Assembly (NCBI GenBank): GCA_015183035.1
Contig: JACZZP010000005.1
Span: 62,001-126,000 of the forward strand
Direction of reading: 5' to 3'
DNA length: 64,000 bases
From: Meloidogyne chitwoodi
Taxonomy: Eukaryota > Nematoda > Chromadorea > Rhabditida > Meloidogynidae
Part shown: positions 33,025 through 44,086 of the stretch, in pieces
Numbering within the stretch: position 1 is the first letter of the stretch
Layout: each line of letters begins with the position of its first letter
Translations under genes and position numbers: made by a program
The notes under the pieces: model-generated
Database searches by the model: none
Told to the model about the DNA's origin: nothing
Seen by the model: only the letters and a program-made list of their open reading frames with translations

Positions 33025-34646
33025 CTATTTTATTTTGCATTTTATATTATGTATTTCTTCATAAGCTTTAATATATTCTTCATCATTTTTAAATGTTTTA
33101 AAAAATGAAAATAAAAGTGGTTGTCCTTGTTCGCACATTTCATCTTTATATATCTAAGAACAGATTTAATTTTAGTTTTTAAGTTTGCAAATATTTTGAG
33201 GAAAAATTTAAGTTCGCAAATATTTTTTATTAAAATTAATTTAATTTACAGGATGTCCTCCTCTAAAATGATGATAACCAAGATGAATTCTTGAAACATT
33301 AGCAACATCTGCCAAAGTTCCAGTAAATACAATATCATCCATATTAAATCCAATAACTTCTTTTGTGTGTGACATAATTAAATTAATTGCCTTTCCATTT
33401 CCAAAATAGCTAGCTCCTTGCATGTAACGAGGATATACTTGTCCAGAAAAGTGCTTAACTGGAACAAACCTTTTAAAATTAATAAAAACATTCTTTTTGA
33501 AAGTTATAAATATTCTCACCATTTATTTCTTGAATCTCTTATTGGTTTAGAATTATAAAAAACAATTCCAAAAAATGCCGGACCATTTTTCAATTCTTTT
33601 TTAAATTTTTTTTCAGTCCAAAATTCCCATCTAGGTAAATCAACAATTGTATCATCATCTGTTTTCATTACAAATTCAGCATTAGAACACCATTTTTGTT
33701 GCCATTGAAAAGCTGCTCCCATCTATTTTAAAATAAATATATGGGAAAGTTGTGAGTTCTTACAAACTTTGTTTTTTAAAACTTAACAAATAATTTAAAA
33801 TTTACAAACTTAAGGTATTAGATATTTAAAAATTTTATTGTTAAGCTTACTCAAGTTTACAACTTTAATCTTTAAAAACTAGACTTTTTACAAACTTACT
33901 AACTTTGACAAACTTAAATTTTACAAATCAATTGTTAAGTTAATAAAGTTAAGTTTTCTATTATTATTTTAATTTTACAAACTTTAAGTTTACAAAATTT
34001 TTTACAATAAAAACTAACCTTAAAATGTAAATTAGCATAACCATCAGGAATACTATTAAAAATTAAATCACCAAATTCTTTCTGTTCTGCTTTTAATTCA
34101 ATATCCAATATTGTACTGTTTTTCTCATCTGCTGTATGTCCCCCAATGACATAACGAATAACCATTCCTTCATGCTTAAATGTGAAATTAAATTAATATT
34201 TTTTTAAAAGAGTTATTACCTTATCTTTAGCCCAACTTTTTCTAATTCCCATTCGTTTATATAAAGTATCTCTTCTACTCATAATTAATATAAGTAATTT
34301 AATTTGTTTTCCATTGCAAGGCTCAATTTCTGGTTTTTCCATTTGATAATTTTTTTGAACATTTGAAAAAGCTATTGTAAAATTAAATAATTTTTTTGAA
34401 GATTTATAAATAAAAAAATTTTTAATTAAGATTGGGCCATTGAATAAAAGCTGCCGTAAAAAAATGAAGCAAAGTGCCAAGATGAGTAATATACGGATAA
34501 AGCGAAATATAAGATTCCTATAATTAAAATAACCATAATAATCAGAAATAACAGAATTTTTACTAAAAATCAAAACTAAAAATCAGAATTCCTAATAAAT
34601 TAACTAGAAATAACAACCATGAAAGGAGTCTTCTTTTTTGAATCAT
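33025..34646 (-). CDS. GT31 beta-1,3-galactosyltransferase-like, tandem copy 2
   Basis: Same exon plan as copy 1. ATG 34646 starts 'MIQKRRLLSW', an upstream in-frame stop fixes this start, and the next exon carries the anchor 'FIRILLILALCFIFLRQLLF'. Catalytic signatures: 'MSRRDTLYKRMGIRKSWAKD', 'KTDDDTIVDLPRWEFWTEKK' (about 33660), 'ASYFGNGKAINLIMSHTKEV', 'NMDDIVFTGTLADVANVSRI' (about 33330). The last exon has 'DEMCEQGQPLLFSF' and ends 'CKIK'. Over a run of about 110 bases (33285-33400) it is identical to copy 3 at the DNA level. Confidence 0.87.
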
Positions 34647-34988
34647 TGAAGAAGTTCCTTTAACAGCAATTTTTTAAAATGAAAAATTCAAGTTTAAAAT
34701 TTTTTGTTAGTGATTTTATATAAATTTTCTTTTTGTATTTTAAATTTATTGATAAAATTGTTTAAAGATTTGCATAAAAAAAGTTTTAAATAATAAAAAC
34801 AATCGAAAAAAAGAATAAAAAAATATTTTAAAATTTGACACGTAGTATGTTATAAGAAACCATAATTTTATGTAAATAAAAAAATAAAGCTCTTTATATA
34901 ATAAACTTTAATATTTTATTTATATAATTTTTCAAAATAAAAAAATATGAAAGATATTTTTAAAAATTTTTAAAAGTCAATTTTTAAG

Positions 34989-36520
34989 TCATTTCTGAGT
35001 TACTAATTTACAAGTCAATGAGTGCATTAGATGGTAAGATTCAATATATTCCTTTACTTTTTTGAATTGCCTATAATATGAGAGAACAGTTGGAATACTA
35101 CTTTCGCAATCTTCAACTTCCATTATCTGAAAAATTAAAACTAAAAAAAATTGAAAAAATTACATCATCTCCTCCTCTAAAATGATAAAATCCATAATCA
35201 AATCGAGTAACATTAGCAACATCTGCCAAAGTTCCAGTAAATACAATATCATCCATATTAAATCCAATAACTTCTTTTGTGTGTGACATAATTAAATTAA
35301 TTGCCTTTCCATTTCCAAAATATGTTGCTCCCAGCATATAAAAAGGAAAAATATTGCCAGGGAAATGTTCAAATGAAACAAACCTAAAAATTAAAAATGT
35401 ATAAAAGTTAAGTTTGTGAACTTGAGAATATTCTAATTTTAATATCAAGCTTAAAAAATTAAAAACCATTTATGGCTTGGATCTCGAATTGGCGGTGATT
35501 CCTCTATTCTCATTCCAAATAAAGCAGCTTTGTTAGGAGTTTTTTCAATATCTTTCTTAAATTTTTTTTCAGTCCAAAATTCCCATCTAGGTAAATCAAC
35601 AATTGTATCATCATCTGTTTTCATTATAAATTCAGCATTAGAACACCATTTTTGTTGCCATTGAAAAGCTGCTCCCATCTATTTTAAAATAAAAAAATAA
35701 ATATATGGGAAAGTTGAGTTTTTACAAACTTAAGGTGTTAGATATAATTAAGTTTATTTAAGTTTACACCTTTAATTTTTAAAAACTTAAGTTTTTACAA
35801 ACTTAAATTTTACAAATCAAGTGTAATTTCTATTTCTGTTTATTTTAAGTTTACAAACTTTAAGTTTACCAACTTTTTACTATAAAAACAAACTTTAAAA
35901 TGTAAATTAGCATAACCATCAGCAATAGTATAACGAAGCAAATCACCAAATTGTCTCTGTTCCTCAAGCAACTTATTCTCTATCATTGTACTGTTTTCTT
36001 CGTCATCTTTTGGGTCACCAATTACGTAACGTATAACTATATTTTTATTCTGAAACAATTTAGTTTTAACTTTTAATTAAAGAAATAATTTTTACCTTAT
36101 CTTTTGCCCAACTTTTTCTAATTCCCATTCGTTTATATAAAGTATCTCTTCTACTCATAATTAATATAAGTAATTTAATTTGTTTTCCATTGCAAGGCTC
36201 AATTTCTGGTTTTTCCATTTGATAATTTATTTGAACATTTGAAAAAGCTATTGTAAAATTAATTAATTTTTTTGAAGATTTAGTTATATTTGAGCTGTTA
36301 ATAAAATTTGGAAATAATGGCCCTTGATAAATAAGTCTTAAGAAAATGAAGAAAATTAATGCTGAAAATAAAATGCGAAAGAAACACGATCGGGGATTCC
36401 TTAAAAAAATTATACATAAATATTTTAAAAAAATACAAACCATAAATAACACAAAGAAATCCTCTTTTGGGTCAATATAAAATTGCTTCCTTCCTTTATA
36501 TGGCAAAATCCGTTAATCAT
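34989..36520 (-). CDS. GT31 beta-1,3-galactosyltransferase-like, tandem copy 3
   Basis: ATG 36520 gives 'MINGFCHIKEGSNFILTQK', and its exon ends in a tryptophan codon split by the intron, exactly as in copies 1 and 2, which supports this start. Anchor 'FFRILFSALIFFIFLRLIY'. Catalytic domain: 'SRRDTLYKRMGIRKSWAKD', 'KTDDDTIVDLPRWEFW' (about 35620), 'ATYFGNGKAINLIMSHTKEV', 'NMDDIVFTGTLADVANVTRF'. The last exon is different from the other copies ('VEDCESSIPTVLSYYRQFKK') and ends 'CKLVTQK', stop at 34991-34989. Copy-specific ends with near-identical middles point to recent duplication or gene conversion. Confidence 0.86.
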
Positions 36521-37641
36521 TAATTTGAAATTAGTAAAATATAATTTTATGTTAAATATTTAAGGTTAAATATTTAAGTTTTTCTAAAAATATAATTTTA
36601 GACTAAAAATTAAATTAATTGTACATTTAAATCCACGTATTTAGCCAAAATGTTTTATAGCTTTTATTCAAGGTAGTAGCCTTTATATTTGTTTAAGGAA
36701 AATAAAAATTTAAAAAAATAAATAAGAGAAATAGTTAAGGAATTAAAGATTATCAGGCAGAAAAAGAAAAAAAGTTAAAAAGGAAAAAGACCAAAATAAA
36801 AATAAGGATAGAGAAGGATGATTTTCACGTTCTTATCATAATTTAAAAGATTTTTTAATTGAAAAGAGAAAAACAGGGAAATAAAATTTAAAATAAAAAT
36901 AATTTTGACAAAAAGTAGAATAAAGGAAAGGGAAATAAAAAATAAAAAAATAAACACCTGGATAAATTTAATATTAAAATAATAAAATGTACTTAAAAAT
37001 TAAATTACCTAAAATGAGAATATTAGAGTTTTTAAAAATTTTTAGGGGATATTTGAAAATTAACCGAAAACTTAAAAAATGATTAAAATAATTTTGCATT
37101 TTTTTATAAAATAAAATTATATAAAGTTAAAATAGAGGATTATGTATAAACACATGCAATCTCCCAAAAAAATTTTTGGAGAGGAAAATGCTGATATTTA
37201 ATAAAAAAAAGAGTATAAAAAATTATTTTTCAAAATTTATGCCTCTAAAATAAAATTTAAAAGTGAAAATATTTTGCAAATATAAAATCACAAAGCATAA
37301 AAAATGAATTTTCCTTGAGATGATAATCTAAATATTAATTTAAAAATATTAAAAATTTTTAAAAATATCTGACAAGAGTGAGATTCGAACCCTTGCCCTT
37401 TCGAGTGGACTGGTAAATTATAAACTCTTCATCTTTTATTGCATCTCGGCACGGAATTGAGAACGCAGACTAATTTTGATTCCAATCGACTCAGCAAGAC
37501 GAGTTTTTTTGAATTATATATATTGTCCGGATTTGAGTCAGACCCTATGACACAAATTTATCTAAAATTTAAAATAATCTGGACAAAATAATAGAGGAAA
37601 AATGTATAGTTCTTTATCTAACTTAAATACCTAAAATATGA
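36521..37641. other. Intergenic, no protein gene seen
   Basis: Upstream of GT31 copy 3. AT-rich, with open frames that have no exon structure. It contains one degenerate tRNA-Leu-like unit at 37366-37450. Confidence 0.45.
37366..37450 (-). pseudogene. tRNA-Leu-like pseudogene
   Basis: On the minus strand the 3' half 'GGGTTCGAATCTCACTCTTG' followed by 'TCAG' closely resembles the 3' half of the intact tRNA-Leu 200 bases downstream ('GGGTTCGAATCCCACTCTCG', 'TCAG'). The 5' half is diverged and the acceptor and D-arm do not pair. It is in the opposite orientation to the intact gene. Confidence 0.5.
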
Positions 37642-37733
37642 GGCGAGATGGCCGAGCGGTCTAAGGCGGTGCTTTAAGGCCAATTAAACCAGCATTCCCT
37701 TCGGGGGCGTGGGTTCGAATCCCACTCTCGTCA
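37642..37733 (+). tRNA. tRNA-Leu(AAG) with a short intron
   Basis: Acceptor stem GGCGAGA pairs with TCTCGTC (one G-U) and the discriminator is A. D-arm 'TGGCCGAGCGGTCTAAGGCG'. Anticodon stem GTGCT/AGCAT encloses 'TTAAGG' with anticodon AAG, and about 10 extra bases after position 37 ('CCAATTAAAC') form the intron. Long variable arm 'CCCTTCGGGGG' as expected for class II Leu, T-arm GTGGG-TTCGAAT-CCCAC. A T-run (pol III terminator) begins at 37737. All parts of a functional gene are present. Confidence 0.9.
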
Positions 37734-38224
37734 GAATTTTTTAACATTTTTTCAAAAGTTTAAAAATTATTTTTGAATGTTTTTATACCTAAAAAAATAT
37801 TTTAATATTATTAAATTAAACATCTAAATGAAAAAAATCATTTTTATGTTCCACGTGATTTTATATTTAACAAAATCGTTTTATTTTTAAATTTAATTTT
37901 CGAAACATAAAATTTTAAAAAATAATTTTTATACTATTTTTAGGTTGTTTACTTAAATTTGTAAATATTTATGATTTTTAGTTAATCAAATTAACAAAAA
38001 TGTATTATTTACACAACTATTTATTCTGAAAAAATATAATAAGAAATTTTATACAAAAATTTTTTAAAAAAAGCTTATTGATTTTCATAAAAATGAGCAT
38101 TTTCTGGGAAAAAAAGAATGAGATTAAAGAATTTTAAAATTATTTATATTTTGACTAGTAATTGTATTTTTTAACGATTTTTAAAATTTTTTCCATTTGT
38201 TTTTCCTTCTCAACTTTTACATAT

Positions 38225-39501
38225 TTACTGATCCTTTTTAATATTGCTATCAACTTGTGGTGTTGACGGTTGTGCTGTTGCAGTAGCAGGTATTGCTGTT
38301 GCAGAAGTTCCATTAGATTCTAATTTATTCACTCCGGTAGAAGTTGTCGTAGCATTTCTCCTTTCTTGTGAAGCTACAATTGCTCTTTAAAAAAATTTTT
38401 AATAAAAAAAATTAAAATAATTCTCCAAACCTAGTTAAAGCATCCCAAATTCCACCCATAAAAACTGCACAAAAAAGATTTTCAAAAGGTAATAAAGGAT
38501 CAGCTACATTTAATAGAAGAGCGCTTAGTTTGAAATATACAAAGAAAAGTAGAAGACCCTTAAAAGATTGTTTAAAATTTAAAAAATATTTAAAATTCTT
38601 TCAAAATTGAATAACAAAAATTATAAAAAAACAAACCAAATAGCTTATTTCATGAGGCAAACTAACAAAAATTCCACTCTTCTCAAAAGTAAGCAATACA
38701 GAAGCAATTACACAAGCCTTTGTGGTAAAAGTTGGTCGAAGAATTTCGCTATGTGTAGGTGCCCAAACACCCCGAATTAACTTTAAAAAAAGTGTAAAAC
38801 TATCAAGTTTCTTTAAAAAAAAACCTTTTCAAATATTCGAATAATACCAGACCCTGCACCTTTTGCAGTTCCAATAAGAATATGAATTAAATGAGCATTT
38901 GGATAAAGTTTTATTGCATAAAGAACACCATGATTTATCTAAAGAAAAGAAAATATTTCATATAAAAACAATAAAAATTGCCTTGTAAACGCGTTGACAT
39001 TCTTTCATTATACTCAAAATTATTTTTATAGGCATAAATTTGGCCAATTTATATACAAGATCAAAAGGTGAATAAAAAACCAAATACCAAATTAAAGTTG
39101 CCTAAAGAATTTTTTAAAATAATTATTAAATCAATTTAAAATAAACCAGTAAAATGTCCTCTTGTTTTTTAAATACAGCAATAACAGGTTCGCCTAGAAG
39201 AAAATTGGCCAAAAAAGATCCAGCAAAACAGACAACCATAGAAGAAAGCCAACAGCTGAGAGGGTGACGACGCGAAAAAGCAGTACAATTAGGACCTAGA
39301 TCGTCTCTAACGGCTAAAATCATCTGAAAAATAATTAGTTTATATAATAGATTATTTTTAATTTAAATTTTTAAATATTTTTACCAAAATATAATGAGCT
39401 GCATCAAAATAAGGATACAATTTTAAACGTTGTGCCGAATAACCAGCACCAATTAGAATTTCATGATCCATTCGAAGAGAGCTCGGCCACTTTAGACGCA
39501 T
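38225..39501 (-). CDS. TRIC intracellular monovalent cation channel (TMEM38 family)
   Basis: Trimeric K+ channel of the ER/SR that gives the counter-current for Ca2+ release. The start chosen is ATG 39501 ('MRLKWPSSLRMDHEIL'); an upstream exon is possible because the frame stays open back to an AG near 39533. Family signatures in order: 'LKLYPYFDAAHYILM', 'SRRHPLSCWLSSMVVCFAGS', 'FLLGEPVIAVF', 'IWYLVFYSPFDLVYKL', 'KECQRVYKI' (usual 'KEV' PIP2-site motif), 'GTAKGAGSGIIRIFEKLIRG', 'VWAPTHSEIL' and a seventh hydrophobic helix 'ISYLVCLLLFFVYFKL'. The C-terminal tail is Ala/Thr/Ser-rich and ends 'NIKKDQ'. Probably orthologous to a C. elegans TRIC-1B protein. Confidence 0.9.
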
Positions 39502-40464
39502 TTTAAAATTATTAAAATGTGAAAGTGTCACCTAAATTTAAATAATAAAATTAAAAATTAATTTTTACCGAAATAAGTGATTACTAAAAAATTTTTTTTA
39601 TAATTTTATAAAAAAATTATTATTAAATGCCCGAAAAATTTATTAGTTGAAAGACCTCAAAAATATTATTACTTTATTGCTATTGAAAAAGGATCAATTT
39701 ATTAGTTAAAAATCAATATTATTTCCCTTTTCTCACTTAGAAAATCCACAATCCACTTTAAGAGAGTCAATTCACTCTTAATACTTATAAGTTCATTCTT
39801 TCAGAGTTGACAAAGGTTTTAAGTTTGCAAACTTAAAAACTTTAAGGAAAATTTGCAAAAATTAAAAGAAACTAGTGAAAGTCGCAAACTTTAAAATCTT
39901 CCGGAAAGTTTGTAAAAATTTTACAATTAATGAAATAATTTATAAAAGTATATTTTAAATGTTAGAAAAACAAATAAAATGTGAGAACTCAAAAAATGAA
40001 AATTTATTACATAAAAAATTGGCAATATTGTATTAAGACAAACATTTAAAAATGTGGAACAAGAAAAATTTAGAATTTAAATTTTATTGAAAATTTTTAA
40101 ATTTGGATAGAAAAAAATTACACGCAATTTTAGAATCTAATACATATCAAGTGAAAAAACAGAATTTGACTTAACAAAATATAATGAGTGTCAACAAATA
40201 CAGGCGATTGATACATAATTTAGACGAAAAAAAATTGAAGAAAATATATCAAAAAAAGTATTCTTAATTTAAAAATTTGGTTGGAGATTGGGGCGATTTT
40301 TGAGTCATTTTTACTTTATTGTATACTTTTTAAATTAGGAACTAAAATTAGCGATCAAAAAATAAAATTTAAGAATTATTTGATCTCTAATAAAATAAAA
40401 GGAATGTGGTCACTAACATGTTTTTTAATTGTCATTTTCAATTAATTGTTATCCATTAATCTCA
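39502..40464. other. Intergenic, no gene seen
   Basis: Between two minus-strand genes, so it holds the TRIC promoter and the PIP4P 3' UTR. Near 39825-39925 there is a run of 'AAGTTTGCAAACTTAAAAAC'-type words and one 'TTCCGGAAAGTTT', the same words that fill many introns here. Confidence 0.45.
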
Positions 40465-41813
40465 TCATAAAGGTCCAAGAACCTATATACACAAATAATA
40501 TTATTTAAAATAAAATTATTATTTAATATAAATAAACCTGACTAATCCCTATTCGCCAAAAATAGACTAGACGATAAGTCAGAAAAAATAAAAATGATGA
40601 CAGAGCAATCAAAAAAACCCACATAAAGAAATTGTTTTGACCATTCGAAATAGCAATCTAAAAATTTATTTTTAAATTTTTTGTCAAAATAACTCACAAT
40701 TAGACCAATCAGGAACATAGAAACAAAAAATAAACCAATCGAATTAATAATACAACGAGAACGTGAAAATCGAGTTCCAACAGAAGAACTTAAAAATATT
40801 AAAAAATAAATTTTATATTTGAGATTTTTCTTTAAAAAAGGGAATTCTTATAAATAAAAGAGAAACCAACAACCTCTTTCTGCAATGTGGACAAATGGCC
40901 AGTTGATTGTTAAGTGTGTTGAACATAAATATTTCTTGACAATAAGCGCACTGAACACGGCAAGTGCCAACTGGTGCTCGAATTGCTGTGCCAGGAATAC
41001 CAGCATTTGGTGGCCCACTACTATGTTAAAACAAACATATTAATCATTTAATTTATGGATTAAGAATGGCCAAATATAAAATAAAGGCAATCTAACAAAA
41101 CAATATTCGAAAAATATAAACCTAGCTAAAGTAATAACACGTCGACAATTTTGTCGAGGACAGGCAATTCTCGTTGATTTTGCTCTGCACACAAGCAAAC
41201 AATTGCATGGACATCGGACATATTTTTTTCCAGGAGGAGCTGGACGAATTGGTGTGACCTAGATATTCTTTTTGAATTCAATCAATTATAAAAAAAAACC
41301 TCGTTACATTGCAAACAACGAACGACATGTTGCCCAGTTTTCCCATCCAAAGTTATTTCTGCTTCACAAACACGACATTGAACTGTGGGACCTAAATTAA
41401 CTTTTTAAGTATTAAATTTTATGCAAAAGCAGTACTATCAAAAATAATAAAATTGGAAAAAACCTGCATAACCAGAAGTATCTTCACTGTCATCAAAAGT
41501 TGAATTATCATGTACCTCAGCAGTCAAAGTACCACTTGGCGCTGTAGGTTGTTGGTGAACATTTGATTCATCAATACCAGTAGTAGCAGTATTTGTGAAA
41601 GATACATCTGCTTGATTCGCTTGAGGATAAAGTCCAGAAAAACCTCCTGTTGTAGGCTATAAATTAAGAAAAAATTTTAAATTTAAAAAAATTTCAAACC
41701 TCAACTTCTCTGTCAGAAAATAAATCATCATATCCAGGTGGTGGCTGATTATTTGAAGCTAATAATGGAGAATTTTCTATATCTTCATGTTTTCCTCCAT
41801 TTTTTGCCGACAT
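40465..41813 (-). CDS. Type I phosphatidylinositol-4,5-bisphosphate 4-phosphatase (PIP4P/TMEM55)
   Basis: Lysosomal or endosomal membrane protein that removes the 4-phosphate from PI(4,5)P2 and acts in lysosome positioning. ATG 41813, with an N-terminal cytoplasmic exon containing acidic and Pro-rich sequence ('[18 protein letters not shown]', a PPxY-like site). Zinc-binding and catalytic cysteine region: '[20 protein letters not shown]', '[18 protein letters not shown]', '[20 protein letters not shown]', which contains the family C-x5-R motif as CRAKSTR, then '[15 protein letters not shown]'. A further '[12 protein letters not shown]...CPHC' element follows. Two C-terminal helices (about 40765-40560) end the protein at 'ISQVLGPL', stop 40467-40465. 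Confidence 0.9.
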
Positions 41814-42321
41814 TATAATTTTAAAACTAAAAATAACAATAATAAACTTTTTTCAATAAAATTTAGTGAAACAATTAAAAGAAAATGAAAATTCGATCAA
41901 TAAATATTACTAAATAGTAAAAAAATAAGATCAAAGAATTGACTTTTTCCTCTTAAGAATTTTTTACATTTTGATATAGTGACATTTGAGTACAGTTGAA
42001 AAATGTTCAAAATGTTAACTCGACAAAAAGTACTCAAAATGTCAGCTAAAATTAGAGTCTTTCAGCTTTAGTTAGACAAAAAGCTGTTGAGTTCTCGTAA
42101 TAAAATGCAAAATAAAACAAGTGGGAAAGAATTTAGAGAATAATAAATGTAAACAAACCAACGAAAGTGAGGGTTGAATAAAAGAATTGCTTAATTTCTT
42201 CTCCCAAATTTATTGATTTTTACAAAATTTTGAATTTATTCCCTTATCTTTTGATTTTTCTCGAGAAAAGAAAATGCAACATAAGTATTGTCTATTTTGA
42301 CAAAAAATTTTTTTGTTTAAA
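41814..42321. other. Divergent promoter region, no gene seen
   Basis: AT-rich, between the PIP4P ATG (-) and the ATG of the proline-rich gene (+). I see no recognisable element. Confidence 0.4.
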
Positions 42322-44086
42322 ATGGACCAAAATTCCTTTCCTTTGAGAATTTCGTATAATATCGATATTCAAACTAATGGAGCAAGAGAAGGATTACTTA
42401 TCTCTACTGGAATTATATCAGGAATTCCGCAAGAAATAAATGGGACTCTTGGCGGTAATTTTATTTTTATTATTTGAGTCCAAATGACACTCTAGTGTAC
42501 ATTAGAGTCTGATTGACAAAATAAATTTTTAAGTTAATAACAAATCTCTCTGGCCATCAGTATTTTCTCCAATGCCAACGGCTGTTGTAATTCCAAGTCT
42601 TTCTTTAAATGATAAAAATGTAACAGAATTGTCCAAAAATATAAATCAACAGTCGAATGAACAATCAAAAATTGTAAAAATATTTTGCGTGATTACGCAA
42701 TTTAAAAATATTTTTTTTTGTTTTCTAGTTATCCCCTTTGGTTCTTTCACTGCCTGGGATAGAAGAAAAGCAACAACAATTTGGGAAAAATAATATCCAA
42801 TGTTTTTCCGGTTCACTTACGAGTAAAAAGGATTGTTGTTCTTCTCCAATACTTTTTGATTCCACAACTACAACAACTTCTCTAGAAGTCTTTCGTCCAG
42901 AATCAGCTTCATCTTCAAATATTGATTTTTATCAATTACCTAAGGCACCACTCAGTCGAGGAATGATTAGGGAACCACCAGTTGTGTTAGTACCGGCTAG
43001 AGGAGAGGAATACGAATATAATGAAAAGTATAAATTGGCCTAAATCTAATACTATTTTTATTCAAAGGTCCGAAACTCATTTTTCTGCTGAAGGTGCAAG
43101 TCCTCTTAAAATTACTAAATCTCCACCTTTACAACAAAAAAGTGTTCATTGGGGCGAATCTATTTGTATACAACCTTCACCACTTCCTTCTACATCAACA
43201 ACACCATCTGCAGAATCTCTCCCATCATCATCAAACTCATTTCACTGTTCTCAGCGTTTTCCTATTCAAATTGGAGAAACAAGTCCTATAGAAGGTTAGA
43301 AAACAAAAAATTAAATAACTCCCATTTTCAGAGCCTTCAGTCTCTTCTCCAATCTTAAAAGAAATTTCTGATAATAATCAAACAATAACATCCCCAACAA
43401 TCATTCGACGTCAACGTCAAGAACATAATGAATTACGTTTAAATAGTCCATCACCCGAAAGAGATAAAAATTGTCCTCCTAGACCTCCAAAATGTTGGCT
43501 TAATAAAAATGCTCAAAGCGTAAATAAAGGTCAAGTTTGCGAAAATATTGTTCCACCATTGCCTCCAAAACCTGAACATTTACAAAGACGGAGAGAAGCA
43601 GGCTTAAAACAACAATATTTACATCAAAGGTAGAAATAACTATATTTTAACAAAATATTAAAAAATAAACCTAGCACAAATAGATTTGTAAATTATTAAA
43701 AATACAATTGTAAAATAAATAAATACTTGTAGAAATATTTAAGAAAATAAACATGGAATACAAAACTTGAATCTTAAACTTGAGAAAACACTTTAAATAA
43801 AAATAAACTTGAAACAAAGTTTATTACATATTTTTAAGTTTATTTATTTTTACAATGTTTTCTTAAGTTTGTTGTTTCAAGTTTGTATATTCCAAGTTTA
43901 TTTTCTTCAATATTTCTATTTTACAAGTTAAAAATAAATCTCCTTTTTTCTATGTCTCAAAGTATCGATGATCAACTTGGAAGACATTTTCAACCACAAA
44001 CTTTAAGAAATATTAACTCATCAAATGATATTGTAAAATTATATCAAACTAGAGATTGTTTGGGCAGAATAGTTTGTGAATGGTAA
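42322..44086 (+). CDS. Proline-rich protein with SH3-ligand motifs (function unknown)
   Basis: I do not recognise the family. Six exons can be linked in phase from ATG 42322 ('MDQNSFPLRISYNIDIQTNG'). The protein is Ser/Pro/Thr-rich and probably disordered. It contains two clear SH3-binding-type motifs, 'CPPRPPKCW' and 'VPPLPPKPEHLQRR' (about 43475 and 43553), several SP phospho-sites, and 'RGMIREPPVVLVPARGEEY'. The last exon encodes 'SIDDQLGRHFQPQTLRNI' and ends 'DCLGRIVCEW', a folded-looking end with stop 44084-44086. The intron before the last exon (43629-43957) is filled with 'AAACTTGAA/TTGTAAAAT'-type words. An adaptor or scaffold role is a guess from the PxxP motifs only. Confidence 0.6.

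Noticed and set aside
31243..36520. Horizontal transfer of the glycosyltransferases
   Set aside because: Intron structure, composition and motifs agree with animal GT31 genes and with their neighbours.
36775..36957. 60-codon minus-strand frame as an extra GT31 exon
   Set aside because: Only Phe/Leu/Ile/Ser from T-rich DNA, with no GT31 motif; copy 3 already has a consistent first exon.
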